DNA from: JARRNO01 sp037384885 | GTDB lineage: Bacteria; Acidobacteriota; UBA4820; DSQY01 | Reading direction: 5' to 3' | NCBI GenBank assembly: GCA_037384885.1 | Contig: JARRNO010000040.1 | Location: 1 to 30,188 of the forward strand | DNA length: 30,188 nt | Shown: piece after piece, positions 22,669 to 30,188 of the stretch | Layout: each line of letters begins with the position of its first letter | Position numbering within the stretch: the stretch's first letter is position 1 | Position numbers and translations under genes: made by a program | The notes under the pieces: generated by a model | Databases searched by the model: none | The model's input: only the letters and a program-made list of their open reading frames with translations | Told to the model about the DNA's origin: nothing

Positions 22669-23667
22669 ATGAAAAGGAATGTTCGCACCCTGATCTTTGC
22701 CCTTTGCCTGCCGGTTGCTCTCGCGTCACTCCCCGCTTTCGCGGAGGCAGCCACCTACCACACTCAGAAGACTTTCCCCGGCAAGGCCGGCGGAGCGGTC
22801 AAGGTTGAAGCGGCATTTCAGGATGTGCAGGTAAAGTTTGTTTCCGGCCAAACGGTTACCGTGACGGTCGACCTGAAGATTTCGCGCTGGCCTCAAAATG
22901 CCAAGGACTACTTGAACCAGCTCAAGCCCGTCTTCAACCAGGATGGCGACACACTGGTCATCCGGTCCAAGGCGAAATCGGGCTTTTCTTTCGGCTGGAG
23001 CCAGGCGAAAGGCACCATTGCAGTTCAGATGCCGCGCGGGATGGACCTGCAGATCGCGACCGGTTCGGGAGACTGTATGATCAAAGGAGACAACGCCGGG
23101 CGTTCCATCTCCTGCCGGACGGGTTCCGGCGATATCCATTTCGACGGCGCCACGGGGCGCTTCAAGGTAAACACCGGTTCCGGCGATGTCTCTTTCGAAA
23201 GCGGGGCAAAGGCCGACCAGGTAAAGATTGGAACGGGTTCAGGCGATGTCAGGCTTCGCGGTGAAGCGGCGGACCTGGCGGTCACCACCGGATCCGGCGA
23301 CGTGACGGCCGAGGGCGCCACGGGCACCACGAAAGTGAGAACGGGATCCGGCGACCTCCAGCTGCGAAACTTCGCGGGCTCACTCGATGTGGCCACCGGG
23401 TCTGGGAATGTCACGGCTGCCTGGGCTTCCGCCCCGTCCGCCGCCGTGGTGCGGGCATCCACCGGCTCCGGAGACGTGATCCTGGCGTTTCCCGCTTCAA
23501 CGGCCGTGTCCGGCGCGCTTGAAACCAGCTCGGGCGGTATTCACTCCTCGTTTCCCGGAACGAGCGGCCGCGACGGCAGGGAGTGGACCTTCAGCGGCAA
23601 GCACGGAGGCGCCCATCTGGACATCAGGACGAGCAGCGGAGATATCACTATCCGGAAGTCCAGCTAA
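22669..23667 (+). CDS. Secreted DUF4097 beta-strand-repeat protein
   Basis: The 332-residue product has a clean signal peptide (residues 1-~27, cleavage near FAEAA). Residues ~125-330 hold the DUF4097/beta-helix-like repeat: TGSGD recurs about eight times (near residues 131, 151, 168, 187, 205, 223 and 264, with TGSGN near 241), then SSGD at the end. Each unit is 18-20 residues, one turn of a right-handed beta-helix-like structure. It would sit in the periplasm or cell surface; its function is unknown, and relatives are often called adhesin-like. GGAGG (22659-22663) is 5 nt before the ATG. A small hairpin, ACGGAA-5 nt-TTCCGT (22631-22647), precedes it. A terminator follows at 23690. Confidence 0.88.
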   Translation: MKRNVRTLIFALCLPVALASLPAFAEAATYHTQKTFPGKAGGAVKVEAAFQDVQVKFVSGQTVTVTVDLKISRWPQNAKDYLNQLKPVFNQDGDTLVIRSKAKSGFSFGWSQAKGTIAVQMPRGMDLQIATGSGDCMIKGDNAGRSISCRTGSGDIHFDGATGRFKVNTGSGDVSFESGAKADQVKIGTGSGDVRLRGEAADLAVTTGSGDVTAEGATGTTKVRTGSGDLQLRNFAGSLDVATGSGNVTAAWASAPSAAVVRASTGSGDVILAFPASTAVSGALETSSGGIHSSFPGTSGRDGREWTFSGKHGGAHLDIRTSSGDITIRKSS

Positions 23668-23689
23668 AATCGATTCCATTGGATTCATG

Positions 23690-23727
23690 GAAAGAGGACG
23701 GGGGCGTTCCCGTCCTCTTTCTTGTTC
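23690..23727 (+). terminator. Rho-independent terminator after the DUF4097 gene
   Basis: A 13-bp perfect stem, GAAAGAGGACGGG (23690-23702) and CCCGTCCTCTTTC (23709-23721), around GGCGTT, is followed by TTGTTCT. It lies 22 bp after the stop and between convergent genes. Confidence 0.88.
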
Positions 23728-23782
23728 TATCCCAGCCGCCTGTTTTAAGCCGGCCGGAAGAACAGGGGCCCGGGCTAGGCGA

Positions 23783-25096
23783 TTACGGCGCCGGGGCTTT
23801 CGGAGGTCCGTAAAGTGCCGCAATGGGCTCGAGGGCTTCCAGTACGCCCGAGCGGAGTTTTCTCAGGCGTTCACCCGCCTCTTTCCGGCCTCTAAGCAGC
23901 AGGACGGCCCTGATTAGGTGGAAGAACCTCTTCCGGCGGGAATAGTACCTCAGGGCCCAAAGGCCGCACAGAAAGCCGGCTGCGGCGGCCGCGAGGGAGA
24001 TGGGCCCGAGCCAAAGCCAGAGAACGGCCGTTTCGACGGAGTAAAACACCGCCAGAAGCCCCAAGCCCACATAAAGCTTATGCGTCGCAACAACGTCCTC
24101 CTCCTTGGAAATGGCCCTTGCGATCGGTCCCGTAAGGGTGTAAGGCACCGCGTGCCAGAGCCACCCATACAGCGCGAAGGGATAACCCGCCGCAAGGAAG
24201 AGAAGGTGCCGGACGGTGTAGCCAAGTGCATTAGGGAAACGGGTCCGCCTCACCACGTCCGAATCGGTGAGCTTGAGCACACCGAGCGTTCGCAGGTAAA
24301 GGCGCGCCCGCGGAAGAAGCCTCGAAAGGAATTCGGGGTGCGACCTCCGGACCTCGTAGTACCCTTCGACGAGACGCCTCTGCAGTTCCGCCTCGGCAAT
24401 GCCGCCGGGATCGATGCCCAGGCTTTCCATGGCCAGCGGTCTCAGCCCTTCGATCAGACGGACATCTTCCCAGCGCTCCGCATTGACGGTGACTGCCGCC
24501 AGCTCGGCGCGGATCCGGCCGGTCAAGGCCTCCACCGCTTCACGGGCTTCGGGTTCGTTCCAGGGCAGGTCGGAATAGGAGGTGGGCAGGCCCACAATCA
24601 CAGCCGCGTCGCTTCGAAACAGTGACCGCGCCGAATAGACAAGGCCCACGGGAATGAGGAAGGGGGCGTGTCCGCCCGACAACGCCCGTCCGACGATCCG
24701 TGCGGCCCCGGTTTTAAAGGGAACCAGGTGGGGCTCGTTGTGGCTTCTGCCCTCAGGAAAGAGCGCCAGCACCTCCCCCTTCGCCAGGTTCTCTTCACAG
24801 GCCTCGAACATGGCGGCGTTCTTGGACATGTCGGCGCCTGCATCCATGCGCCGCTGAACGGGCACGGCTTTCAGAAGCCTGAGGAAGGGGCCGACGAACG
24901 GGCTTTGAAAAAGCGGCGCCTTCGCCAGAAAGCGGACCGGGCGCGGGCACGCAAAAGAAACGAGGAGCGGATCGAGAAGCGAGTTCACGTGGTTGGAGAC
25001 CAGGACGACGGGGCCGGACGGCGGGAGGCGCTCCATCCCCAACACCGTGATCCTTCGAAAGAACACCCTCAGAATGGCCCGGATGACCCGCTTCAT
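23783..25096 (-). CDS. PlsC-type acyltransferase with C-terminal membrane segments
   Basis: This 437-residue protein has an N-terminal PlsC domain: SNHVNSLLDP (H36, D42, an HX5D variant of the usual HX4D) and FPEGRSHNEPHLVPFKTGAARIV (~113-135), with IPVGLVY as the last acyltransferase block. Such enzymes transfer an acyl chain to glycerol-3-phosphate or a related lipid at the inner membrane. The region after ~300 carries two or three membrane segments (RHLLFLAAGYPFALYGWLWH; GLGLLAVFYSVETAVLWLWLG with ISLAAAAAGFLCGLWAL). This layout resembles large glycerophosphate-acyltransferase-like proteins more than small PlsC. The ATG at 25096 follows GGAAGG-like purines on the minus strand. The acceptor cannot be named from sequence. 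Confidence 0.85.
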   Translation of the reverse strand: MKRVIRAILRVFFRRITVLGMERLPPSGPVVLVSNHVNSLLDPLLVSFACPRPVRFLAKAPLFQSPFVGPFLRLLKAVPVQRRMDAGADMSKNAAMFEACEENLAKGEVLALFPEGRSHNEPHLVPFKTGAARIVGRALSGGHAPFLIPVGLVYSARSLFRSDAAVIVGLPTSYSDLPWNEPEAREAVEALTGRIRAELAAVTVNAERWEDVRLIEGLRPLAMESLGIDPGGIAEAELQRRLVEGYYEVRRSHPEFLSRLLPRARLYLRTLGVLKLTDSDVVRRTRFPNALGYTVRHLLFLAAGYPFALYGWLWHAVPYTLTGPIARAISKEEDVVATHKLYVGLGLLAVFYSVETAVLWLWLGPISLAAAAAGFLCGLWALRYYSRRKRFFHLIRAVLLLRGRKEAGERLRKLRSGVLEALEPIAALYGPPKAPAP

Positions 25097-25471
25097 TCCC
25101 TTCCTCCCCTTTGGTCCGGCTTTCTTGACCCATTATGCCGGACACACGCGCGCCGCGCAAAATACGGCCGGCCGCCGGACGGCGGTTTTGGTTCGCCCCT
25201 GCCGGGAATCGCGGCCGAAGTCGTTTCTGCACAGGCTGCCGTGCCACCCGGCCTTGGAAGCAGACGTCTTTCAACCACAGAGCCCCCAGAGGACGCAGGG
25301 ATCCTGTTTTCACCAACAAGAGATAGGAGCGCGAGGGAAGCCGGTCGTGAGCGTGCGGGCCCGGCATGCTGTAGCTGTCCCGAAAGGGGAGGCAGGCTCT
25401 CTCTGCCTCCGGCGTTTTCGTCTTCCCGCGCCCAACGGCGCCGGAGCCTTTTTGGGGGATCCGCGCGGGCT
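25097..25471. other. Intergenic region between typA and the acyltransferase gene
   Basis: No gene is supported. A hairpin, GGAGGCAG (25388-25395) and CTGCCTCC (25403-25410) with a 7-nt loop, lies ~60 bp past the typA stop on the minus strand and is followed there by CCCTTTC, so it may be a weak typA terminator. The stretch at ~25272-25298 (CCACAGAGCCCCC, then AGAGGACGCAGGG) resembles an accessory ACAGAG-rich intergenic sequence; its nature is unknown. Confidence 0.4.
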
Positions 25472-27286
25472 TCAGCTCCGCGGGCGGTTCCGGTAGCGGT
25501 CGGCGGCCTTCAGGGATTTCTTGCGCAGGCGCAGGGACTCGGGCGTCACTTCCAGCAGTTCGTCGTCGGCCAGAAATTCCAGGCATTGCTCGAGGCTCAT
25601 GACCCGGGGCGGGATGAGCTTGATCCCCTCGTCGGCAGTGGAGGCGCGCATGTTGGTGAGGTGCTTTTCCTTCACCACATTGACGTCAAGGTCATTGTCG
25701 CGGGAATGTTCGCCCACGATCATGCCCTCATAGACCTGGACGCCAGGACCCACAAAGAATTCGCCGCGGCTCTGGAGATGGTCCACGGCGTAAGCAGTCA
25801 CCCGACCGGGGCGGTCGGCCACCAGTGCTCCCGATACGCGACCCAGGATTTCCCCCTGGAAGGCATCATAGCCGTCGAAGAGATGGTTGAGGATACCGGT
25901 CCCGCGTGTTTCGGTGAGAAACTTCGTACGGAAGCCGATCAGCCCCCGGCTGGGAACCCGCCATTCCATGCGGACCCGGCCGGAACCGTGGTTCACCATC
26001 TTCAGCATCCGGCCGCGCCGCGTGCCCAGAAGCTGAGTGACGGTTCCCGTGAACTCTTCCGGACAATCCACCTGGACGATCTCCATGGGTTCTTCCACCG
26101 AGCCGTCCGCCGCCTGCCGGGTGAGAATCCTCGGGCGGCTGACCGAGAGTTCAAACCCTTCACGCCGCATAGTCTCGATCAAAATGGCGAGCTGGAGTTC
26201 GCCGCGCCCCATGACTTCATACTGGTCGCCGGTATCCGGGAAGAGGATTCTTAAGCTGACGTTGCCTTTGGCCTCTTTCTCAAGCCGGGCCTTGATCTGG
26301 CGGGCCGTAACGAACCTGCCTTCGGTACCGGCGAAGGGCGAGGTGTTGGCCGAGAAGATGACGGAAAGCGTGGGCTCGTCCACGTGGATGGGTGGCAGCG
26401 CCGCAGGAGACTCCGGATCCGCCAGGGTGTTGCCGATGCCCACATCCTCGATGCCGCCTACCACGCAGATGTCGCCCGGCCCCGCTTCGGCCGCCTCGAC
26501 CCGTTCCAAACCGTTGAACGTGTATAGGTTGAGGAGCTTGCCCTTGAATGAGCGGCCTTCCTGCATGACCTGGACATCGGCCGACGCGCGAAGCGTCCCC
26601 TGCATCACCCGGCAGAACGCCATGCGGCCTACGTAATCGTTGTAGTCCAGGTTGGTCACCCAGGCCTGGAGAGCTTTTCCTTCCTCGTATTCCGGGGCGG
26701 GAATCGTGCCGAGGATGGTTTCAAAAAGAGGAAGCAGGTCGGTGCCGGGCTGTTTTGGATCCAGGGTGGCCGTGCCCTTGCGGGCGTCGGTGTAAAGCAC
26801 GGGAAATTCGATTTGCTCTTCGGACGCGTCCAGGTCGATGAAGAGGTCGTAGATCTCGTTCAGCACCTCTTCGGCACGCGCGTCGGAGCGGTCGATCTTG
26901 TTGATGACAACGACCGCCGGCAGCTTCTTTTCAAGCGCCTTTTTCAAGACGAACCGGCTCTGGGGCAGAGGCCCCTCGGCCGCGTCAACGAGCAGCAGGA
27001 CGCCGTCCACCATCGTCAGCGCGCGCTCGACTTCGCCGCCGAAATCGGCGTGCCCGGGTGTGTCCACGATATTGAGCTTGACGCCCTTGAAATGAACCGC
27101 CGTGTTCTTGGCGAGGATGGTGATGCCCTTTTCGCGCTCCAGGTCATTGGAGTCCATCACGCGCTCCACCACCTCCTGGTTGCTGCGAAAGATGCCGGAC
27201 TGCCACAGCATGGCATCCACCAGCGTCGTTTTGCCGTGGTCGACGTGGGCGATGATGGCGATATTGCGCAGGTCTTCCCTTTTCAC
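25472..27286 (-). CDS. typA: TypA/BipA ribosome-binding translational GTPase
   Basis: This 604-residue GTPase acts in late 50S ribosome assembly and stress adaptation. G motifs are clear: G1 AHVDHGKTT, the switch region REKGITILAKN, G3 DTPGHADF and G4 VINKID. The EF-G-like domains and the TypA C-terminal domain follow (VDHLQSRGEFFVGPGVQVYEGMIVGEH; VKEKHLTNMRAS; RVMSLEQCLEFLADDELLEVTPESLRLRKK). Start choice: on the minus strand AAGGAG occupies 27297-27292, so the GTG at 27292 would overlap it. The GTG at 27286 (MKREDLRN) has ideal 5-nt spacing and is preferred. It is a single gene; the weak hairpin at 25388-25410 may end it. Confidence 0.96.
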   Translation of the reverse strand: MKREDLRNIAIIAHVDHGKTTLVDAMLWQSGIFRSNQEVVERVMDSNDLEREKGITILAKNTAVHFKGVKLNIVDTPGHADFGGEVERALTMVDGVLLLVDAAEGPLPQSRFVLKKALEKKLPAVVVINKIDRSDARAEEVLNEIYDLFIDLDASEEQIEFPVLYTDARKGTATLDPKQPGTDLLPLFETILGTIPAPEYEEGKALQAWVTNLDYNDYVGRMAFCRVMQGTLRASADVQVMQEGRSFKGKLLNLYTFNGLERVEAAEAGPGDICVVGGIEDVGIGNTLADPESPAALPPIHVDEPTLSVIFSANTSPFAGTEGRFVTARQIKARLEKEAKGNVSLRILFPDTGDQYEVMGRGELQLAILIETMRREGFELSVSRPRILTRQAADGSVEEPMEIVQVDCPEEFTGTVTQLLGTRRGRMLKMVNHGSGRVRMEWRVPSRGLIGFRTKFLTETRGTGILNHLFDGYDAFQGEILGRVSGALVADRPGRVTAYAVDHLQSRGEFFVGPGVQVYEGMIVGEHSRDNDLDVNVVKEKHLTNMRASTADEGIKLIPPRVMSLEQCLEFLADDELLEVTPESLRLRKKSLKAADRYRNRPRS

Positions 27287-27657
27287 TGTCACTCCTTACG
27301 CCCGGTTGTCCTTGGGTTCAATCCGGGAAAAGACAACCATATCAAGATTTGGGGCAAAAGGGAAGCCTCTTGGGAGTTTGGCGCGGGCGCCGGGAAGCGG
27401 CCGATGAAGTCGCGGCGCCGGGCGCATGGGGGATTTCCCCCACGTGGACTCATTTTCTTCCCGGGCCGGCATCGGGCGACAGGCACAGGCCCATTTCATT
27501 GATAGGAAAAAGGTTTCGTCCCGCATGGCGGCTGCGTCGCCTTCACACACGGCCATCCGGCCTTGGCGGCAGCACCACGATCGAGGTCCCGAAAGCACGC
27601 TGGTTGGGCGGTAGAGCGTCCGATGCCCCACTTTCGTTCCCAGCATGCCGTGTCATC
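27287..27657. other. Intergenic region between divergent typA and nuo genes
   Basis: About 370 bp upstream of both typA (minus) and nuoA (plus). Open frames here have shadow composition. It should hold the typA promoter, but I see no convincing boxes on the minus strand. No tRNA or structured RNA recognised. Confidence 0.4.
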
Positions 27658-27686
27658 TTGACCCCCCCAGGACCCCATGCTAGTCT
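27658..27686 (+). promoter_or_regulatory. Promoter of the nuo operon
   Basis: TTGACC (27658-27663) and TAGTCT (27681-27686) are spaced by exactly 17 nt, with TGC directly before the -10 box (extended -10). The predicted start is ~27693, about 48 nt before nuoA. Confidence 0.6.
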
Positions 27687-27740
27687 CACCCTCTGAATCG
27701 ACGGGACTCTCCGTCCTGCCTGTGATCCGGGGGGATCCTC

Positions 27741-28115
27741 ATGGTGAATGCTTATCTGCCCATCCTGATTATGGTCATCTTGGCAGCCGTTTTCGGCGTC
27801 TTCATGATGTTGTTCTCCTGGATTGTGGGCCGAATCGGGCGGTCCGGAACAGATCTGCGTCCCTACGAATGCGGGCTCGACCCGATGGACGAGCCTGAAA
27901 AACGCATCTCCATCCGCTACTACGTGGTGGCGCTTCTCTTCCTCCTGTTCGACGTGGAGACGCTGTTTCTCTACCCTGTTGCGGCCGTCTTCCGCGAACG
28001 CGCGGCCATGCCCGCCTGGCGATTCTTCGTATACGGCGAGATGGTTCTCTTCGTGGCCATCCTGATCGTGGGCTACGTTTATGTCTGGAGAAAAGGAGCG
28101 CTGAAATGGGAGTGA
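27741..28115 (+). CDS. nuoA: NADH-quinone oxidoreductase subunit A
   Basis: This 124-residue membrane subunit of respiratory complex I has three membrane helices (about residues 5-31, 61-82 and 92-116). Between the first and second is the conserved YECGLDP loop (residues ~43-49), and ISIRYYVVALLFLLFDVETLFLYP is typical of NuoA. It helps form the quinone cavity. It is first of the nuoA-B-C-D run and overlaps nuoB by 10 bp. A GGGGGGA-type ribosome site lies upstream, and the promoter ends 54 nt before the ATG. Confidence 0.96.
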   Translation: MVNAYLPILIMVILAAVFGVFMMLFSWIVGRIGRSGTDLRPYECGLDPMDEPEKRISIRYYVVALLFLLFDVETLFLYPVAAVFRERAAMPAWRFFVYGEMVLFVAILIVGYVYVWRKGALKWE

Positions 28116-28774
28116 AGCGCGCGAAAGGTCCCGCGCCCCTGGACGAACAGACGCGCAGCGACCTGGAAACCATCAAGGGCGGGATCGTTCTCTCTACGGT
28201 GTCAAAGGCCGTGGATATCGCCAGGAAGAACAGCCTCTGGCCCATGCCCTTCGGCCTGTCCTGCTGCGCCATCGAAATGATGGCCATGGTGGCCAGCCGT
28301 TATGATCTGGCCCGCTTCGGGGCCGAAGCCATGCGCTTCACGCCCCGCCAGTGCGATCTCATGATCGTGGCCGGCACGCTCACCCGCAAGATGGCCTTTG
28401 CCTGCCGCCGGATCTACGACCAGATGCCCCACCCCAAATGGGTCATCGCCATGGGCGCCTGCACGGTGACGGGCGGGATGTTCAACAGCTATTCCGTTGT
28501 TCAGGGAATCGACCATATCATCCCCGTGGATGTGTACGTGCCGGGTTGTCCGCCCCGGCCGGAAGCGTTGATTTACGCCGTCATGAAGGTGCAGCAGAAG
28601 ATTTTGCAGGAGAAATGGATCCCGGGGAAACGCGAAAACCGTGGAACCTACCGGGGACGCGACCCCAAATACGGCGCCCTGCCCGTACTCGAACCGGGCG
28701 TGACCGCGGTTCCGCACTCCCATCCTGAGGATCCGGACACACCCACGTGGCGCAAGGGCTATTTCGGCGGCTGA
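28106..28774 (+). CDS. nuoB: NADH-quinone oxidoreductase subunit B
   Basis: This 222-residue subunit holds the N2 [4Fe-4S] cluster that hands electrons to quinone. The ligand pattern is visible: tandem Cys in PFGLSCCAIEMM (~52-53), Cys in MGACTVTGGMFNSYSVVQG (~117) and Cys in VPGCPPRPEALIYAVMKVQ (~147). The body is standard. The ends are longer than in the compact form, with a charged N-terminal ~25 residues and a C-terminal tail (GTYRGRDPKYGALPVLEPG.. to the stop). AAGGAG precedes the ATG, which overlaps nuoA by 10 bp. nuoC follows after 29 bp. Confidence 0.97.
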   Translation: MGVKRAKGPAPLDEQTRSDLETIKGGIVLSTVSKAVDIARKNSLWPMPFGLSCCAIEMMAMVASRYDLARFGAEAMRFTPRQCDLMIVAGTLTRKMAFACRRIYDQMPHPKWVIAMGACTVTGGMFNSYSVVQGIDHIIPVDVYVPGCPPRPEALIYAVMKVQQKILQEKWIPGKRENRGTYRGRDPKYGALPVLEPGVTAVPHSHPEDPDTPTWRKGYFGG

Positions 28775-28803
28775 AGCCGGCGGGCGGCCTAAGAGAGGAA
28801 CCG

Positions 28804-29292
28804 ATGCAGGAAACAGCGGCGACCCTCCAGGAAAAATTCCCCGGGGCCGTGACGGAGGTGCTGAGCGACGGGGACGAAACCACGCTGATCGTGGCGGCTT
28901 CCTCCGCAAAAGGCATTCTGGCCTCGTTGAAACAGGATCACGGCTTCAACTACCTGGCCGATCTCTCGAGCGCCCATTGGCCCGAGGAGGCGCGTATCGA
29001 CGTCGTCTGGATGGTCAGAAATCTAGAGTCCAGGCAACAGCTCAGGATCCGGGTACCCCTTCCCGAGGAAGATCCCGTGATCGAAACCGTCTCCGATTTG
29101 TGGAAGGCGGCGAACTGGCTGGAGCGTGAGGTTTTCGACCTCATGGGCGTCCGGTTCGAGGGACATCCCGGCCTCAAGAGAATCATGCTTCCCGACGATT
29201 TCGAAGGCCACCCGCTGAGGAAGGAATATCCCGTCGAAGGCTTCGACGAATGGCGCAACTATCTCCCGCCGGAGGGTGAAGCTCATGAGTGA
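28804..29292 (+). CDS. nuoC: NADH-quinone oxidoreductase subunit C (separate, not fused to D)
   Basis: This 162-residue peripheral-arm subunit (30-kDa type) has the signature WKAANWLEREVFDLMGVRFEGHPGLKRIMLPDDFEGHPLRKEYPVEG at residues ~100-146. ATG 28804 has AGAGGA about 5 nt upstream; an in-frame ATG at 28747 lies inside nuoB and is not used. It overlaps nuoD by 8 bp, showing tight coupling. Having nuoC and nuoD as separate genes argues against an enterobacterial-type fused NuoCD. Confidence 0.95.
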   Translation: MQETAATLQEKFPGAVTEVLSDGDETTLIVAASSAKGILASLKQDHGFNYLADLSSAHWPEEARIDVVWMVRNLESRQQLRIRVPLPEEDPVIETVSDLWKAANWLEREVFDLMGVRFEGHPGLKRIMLPDDFEGHPLRKEYPVEGFDEWRNYLPPEGEAHE

Positions 29293-30188
29293 CCCGGTCC
29301 GCCTCGATGAAGAGCGCCTCGATCTGAATACGGAAGTCATCACCGTCAACATGGGTCCTCAGCACCCCTCCACCCACGGCGTGCTGAGGATCGTCCTCAA
29401 GCTGGACGGCGAAACGGTTCTTTCGGCCGAACCCATGGTGGGATACCTGCATCGCGGGATGGAAAAGATCTGCGAAAACGTCACGCTCCACCAGGCCGTT
29501 CCCTACACAGACCGGATGGATTACCTGTCCCCCATCAGCAACAACATCGGCCTGGTGCTCGCCATCGAGAAGCTCATAGATTTCCAGATCACGGAAAAGT
29601 GCCGGGTGATGCGCGTCATCTGCTGCGAACTGGCCCGGCTGTCGAGCCATCTTTTGTGGCTGGCGACGACGGCCCTGGACATCGGCGCCGCCACCGTCTA
29701 CTTCTACGCCTTCACCGCCCGGGAAAAAATCTACGATATCTTCGAAGAAATGACCGGCGCGCGCTTTACCGTCTCATACGGGCGTATCGGCGGGCTCGCC
29801 CGCGATTGGGCGCCCGGGCTGGCGGAAAAGATTTCGTCCGTGGTCGGCGGCATTCCCGAAACGCTCGCCGAAGCCAACCGTCTGCTCACCCGCAACAAGA
29901 TCTGGATCGACCGCAACCAGGATGTGGGGCCGATTTCCGCCGAAGACGCCATCTCCTACGGGCTTTCCGGTCCCAATCTCCGCGCCGCCGGCGTGGAATG
30001 GGACATCCGCAAGGCCTACCCCTATCTCGGATACGACCGTTACGATTTTGAAATCCCCGTGGGCGAGCATGGAGACTGCTACGACCGCTACCTCGTCCGC
30101 ATGGAAGAGATGCGCCAGAGTATCGCCGTCATCCGGCAGGCCTTGAAGGAATACGACGCTTCCATGCCCCTTTGGCCCGACGGCCCGG
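29285..30188 (+). CDS. nuoD: NADH-quinone oxidoreductase subunit D (3' partial)
   Basis: The 49-kDa subunit forms the quinone site with NuoB. The frame MSDPVRLDEERLDLNTEV.. runs 301 codons and is cut by the right edge. Signatures seen are NMGPQHPSTHGVLR (~22-35), GYLHRGMEKI (~59-68), YTDRMDYLSPISNN (~84-97), ELARLSSHLLWL, DIGAATVYFYAF and YGRIGGLARD. ATG 29285 overlaps nuoC by 8 bp. Around 100 further residues are expected beyond the window, including the C-terminal ligand-region residues. Confidence 0.96.
   Translation, partial: MSDPVRLDEERLDLNTEVITVNMGPQHPSTHGVLRIVLKLDGETVLSAEPMVGYLHRGMEKICENVTLHQAVPYTDRMDYLSPISNNIGLVLAIEKLIDFQITEKCRVMRVICCELARLSSHLLWLATTALDIGAATVYFYAFTAREKIYDIFEEMTGARFTVSYGRIGGLARDWAPGLAEKISSVVGGIPETLAEANRLLTRNKIWIDRNQDVGPISAEDAISYGLSGPNLRAAGVEWDIRKAYPYLGYDRYDFEIPVGEHGDCYDRYLVRMEEMRQSIAVIRQALKEYDASMPLWPDGP

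Noticed and set aside
25266..25330. Possible small RNA or repeat with CCACAGAG- and AGAGGACGCAGGG-like text
   Set aside because: It resembles an ACAGAG-rich intergenic sequence I remember from other genomes, but there is only one degenerate copy here and no supporting structure.
27300..27660. Small gene or structured RNA upstream of nuoA
   Set aside because: All open frames have shadow-like composition and no ribosome sites, and I could not fold a convincing conserved structure by eye.

Overview
The window looks like a scaffold from a draft genome of a GC-rich (about 60-65 % by eye) Gram-negative bacterium, most likely a deltaproteobacterium (Desulfobacterota). This placement is an inference from gene style: an NADH dehydrogenase operon with separate nuoC and nuoD genes, an NAD-type malic enzyme, a secreted tricorn-like S41 protease, and a mobile-element type familiar to me from this group. 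A run of 21 N at 9419-9439 shows that two contigs were joined.

Left accessory part (1 to about 10110). A lower-GC cargo segment carries the 3' end of an Rhs/polymorphic-toxin-like gene and an exported ankyrin-repeat protein. A GC-rich integrative mobilizable element follows. It reads, all on the plus strand: AlpA/excisionase-type regulator, Prim-Pol primase, DUF3631 ATPase, a repeat-rich candidate replication origin, a palindrome-rich candidate oriT, MobC, a MobA/VirD2-type relaxase, a VirD4/TraD-type coupling protein (frameshifted), and a tyrosine recombinase. It ends at the 3' end of a tRNA-Pro(UGG) gene, the usual integration site for such elements. No mating-pair-formation (type IV secretion) genes are present in the window. 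The element would therefore replicate, nick and dock its own DNA but borrow another element's transfer channel. The left attachment repeat is not in the window.

Right chromosomal part (10111 to the end). This holds trmO (minus), NAD-malic enzyme, a frameshifted zinc-ribbon membrane protein (minus), a minus-strand cluster of three envelope or unknown genes including a YkvA-like protein, a membrane-anchored TPR protein, an M24 aminopeptidase P-like enzyme with a clear promoter, and a tricorn-like protease split into two overlapping reading frames. Next come a strong terminator, a lipoprotein Cu/Zn superoxide dismutase, a VTT/DedA-like membrane protein, a secreted DUF4097 repeat protein, a PlsC-type acyltransferase (minus), typA/bipA (minus), and the start of a respiratory complex I operon, nuoA-nuoB-nuoC-nuoD, which runs off the right edge.

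The most unusual items are a 12-unit, 9-bp repeat array inside the coupling-protein gene, a degenerate 200-bp duplication rich in TGTGGCGG octamers next to the replication genes, two AP2-like arm-binding modules in the integrase, and a near-perfect fold-back palindrome at the scaffold gap. Three other genes (coupling protein, zinc-ribbon protein, tricorn-like protease) are broken by frameshift or deletion. In a gapped draft these could be sequencing errors as easily as real mutations.
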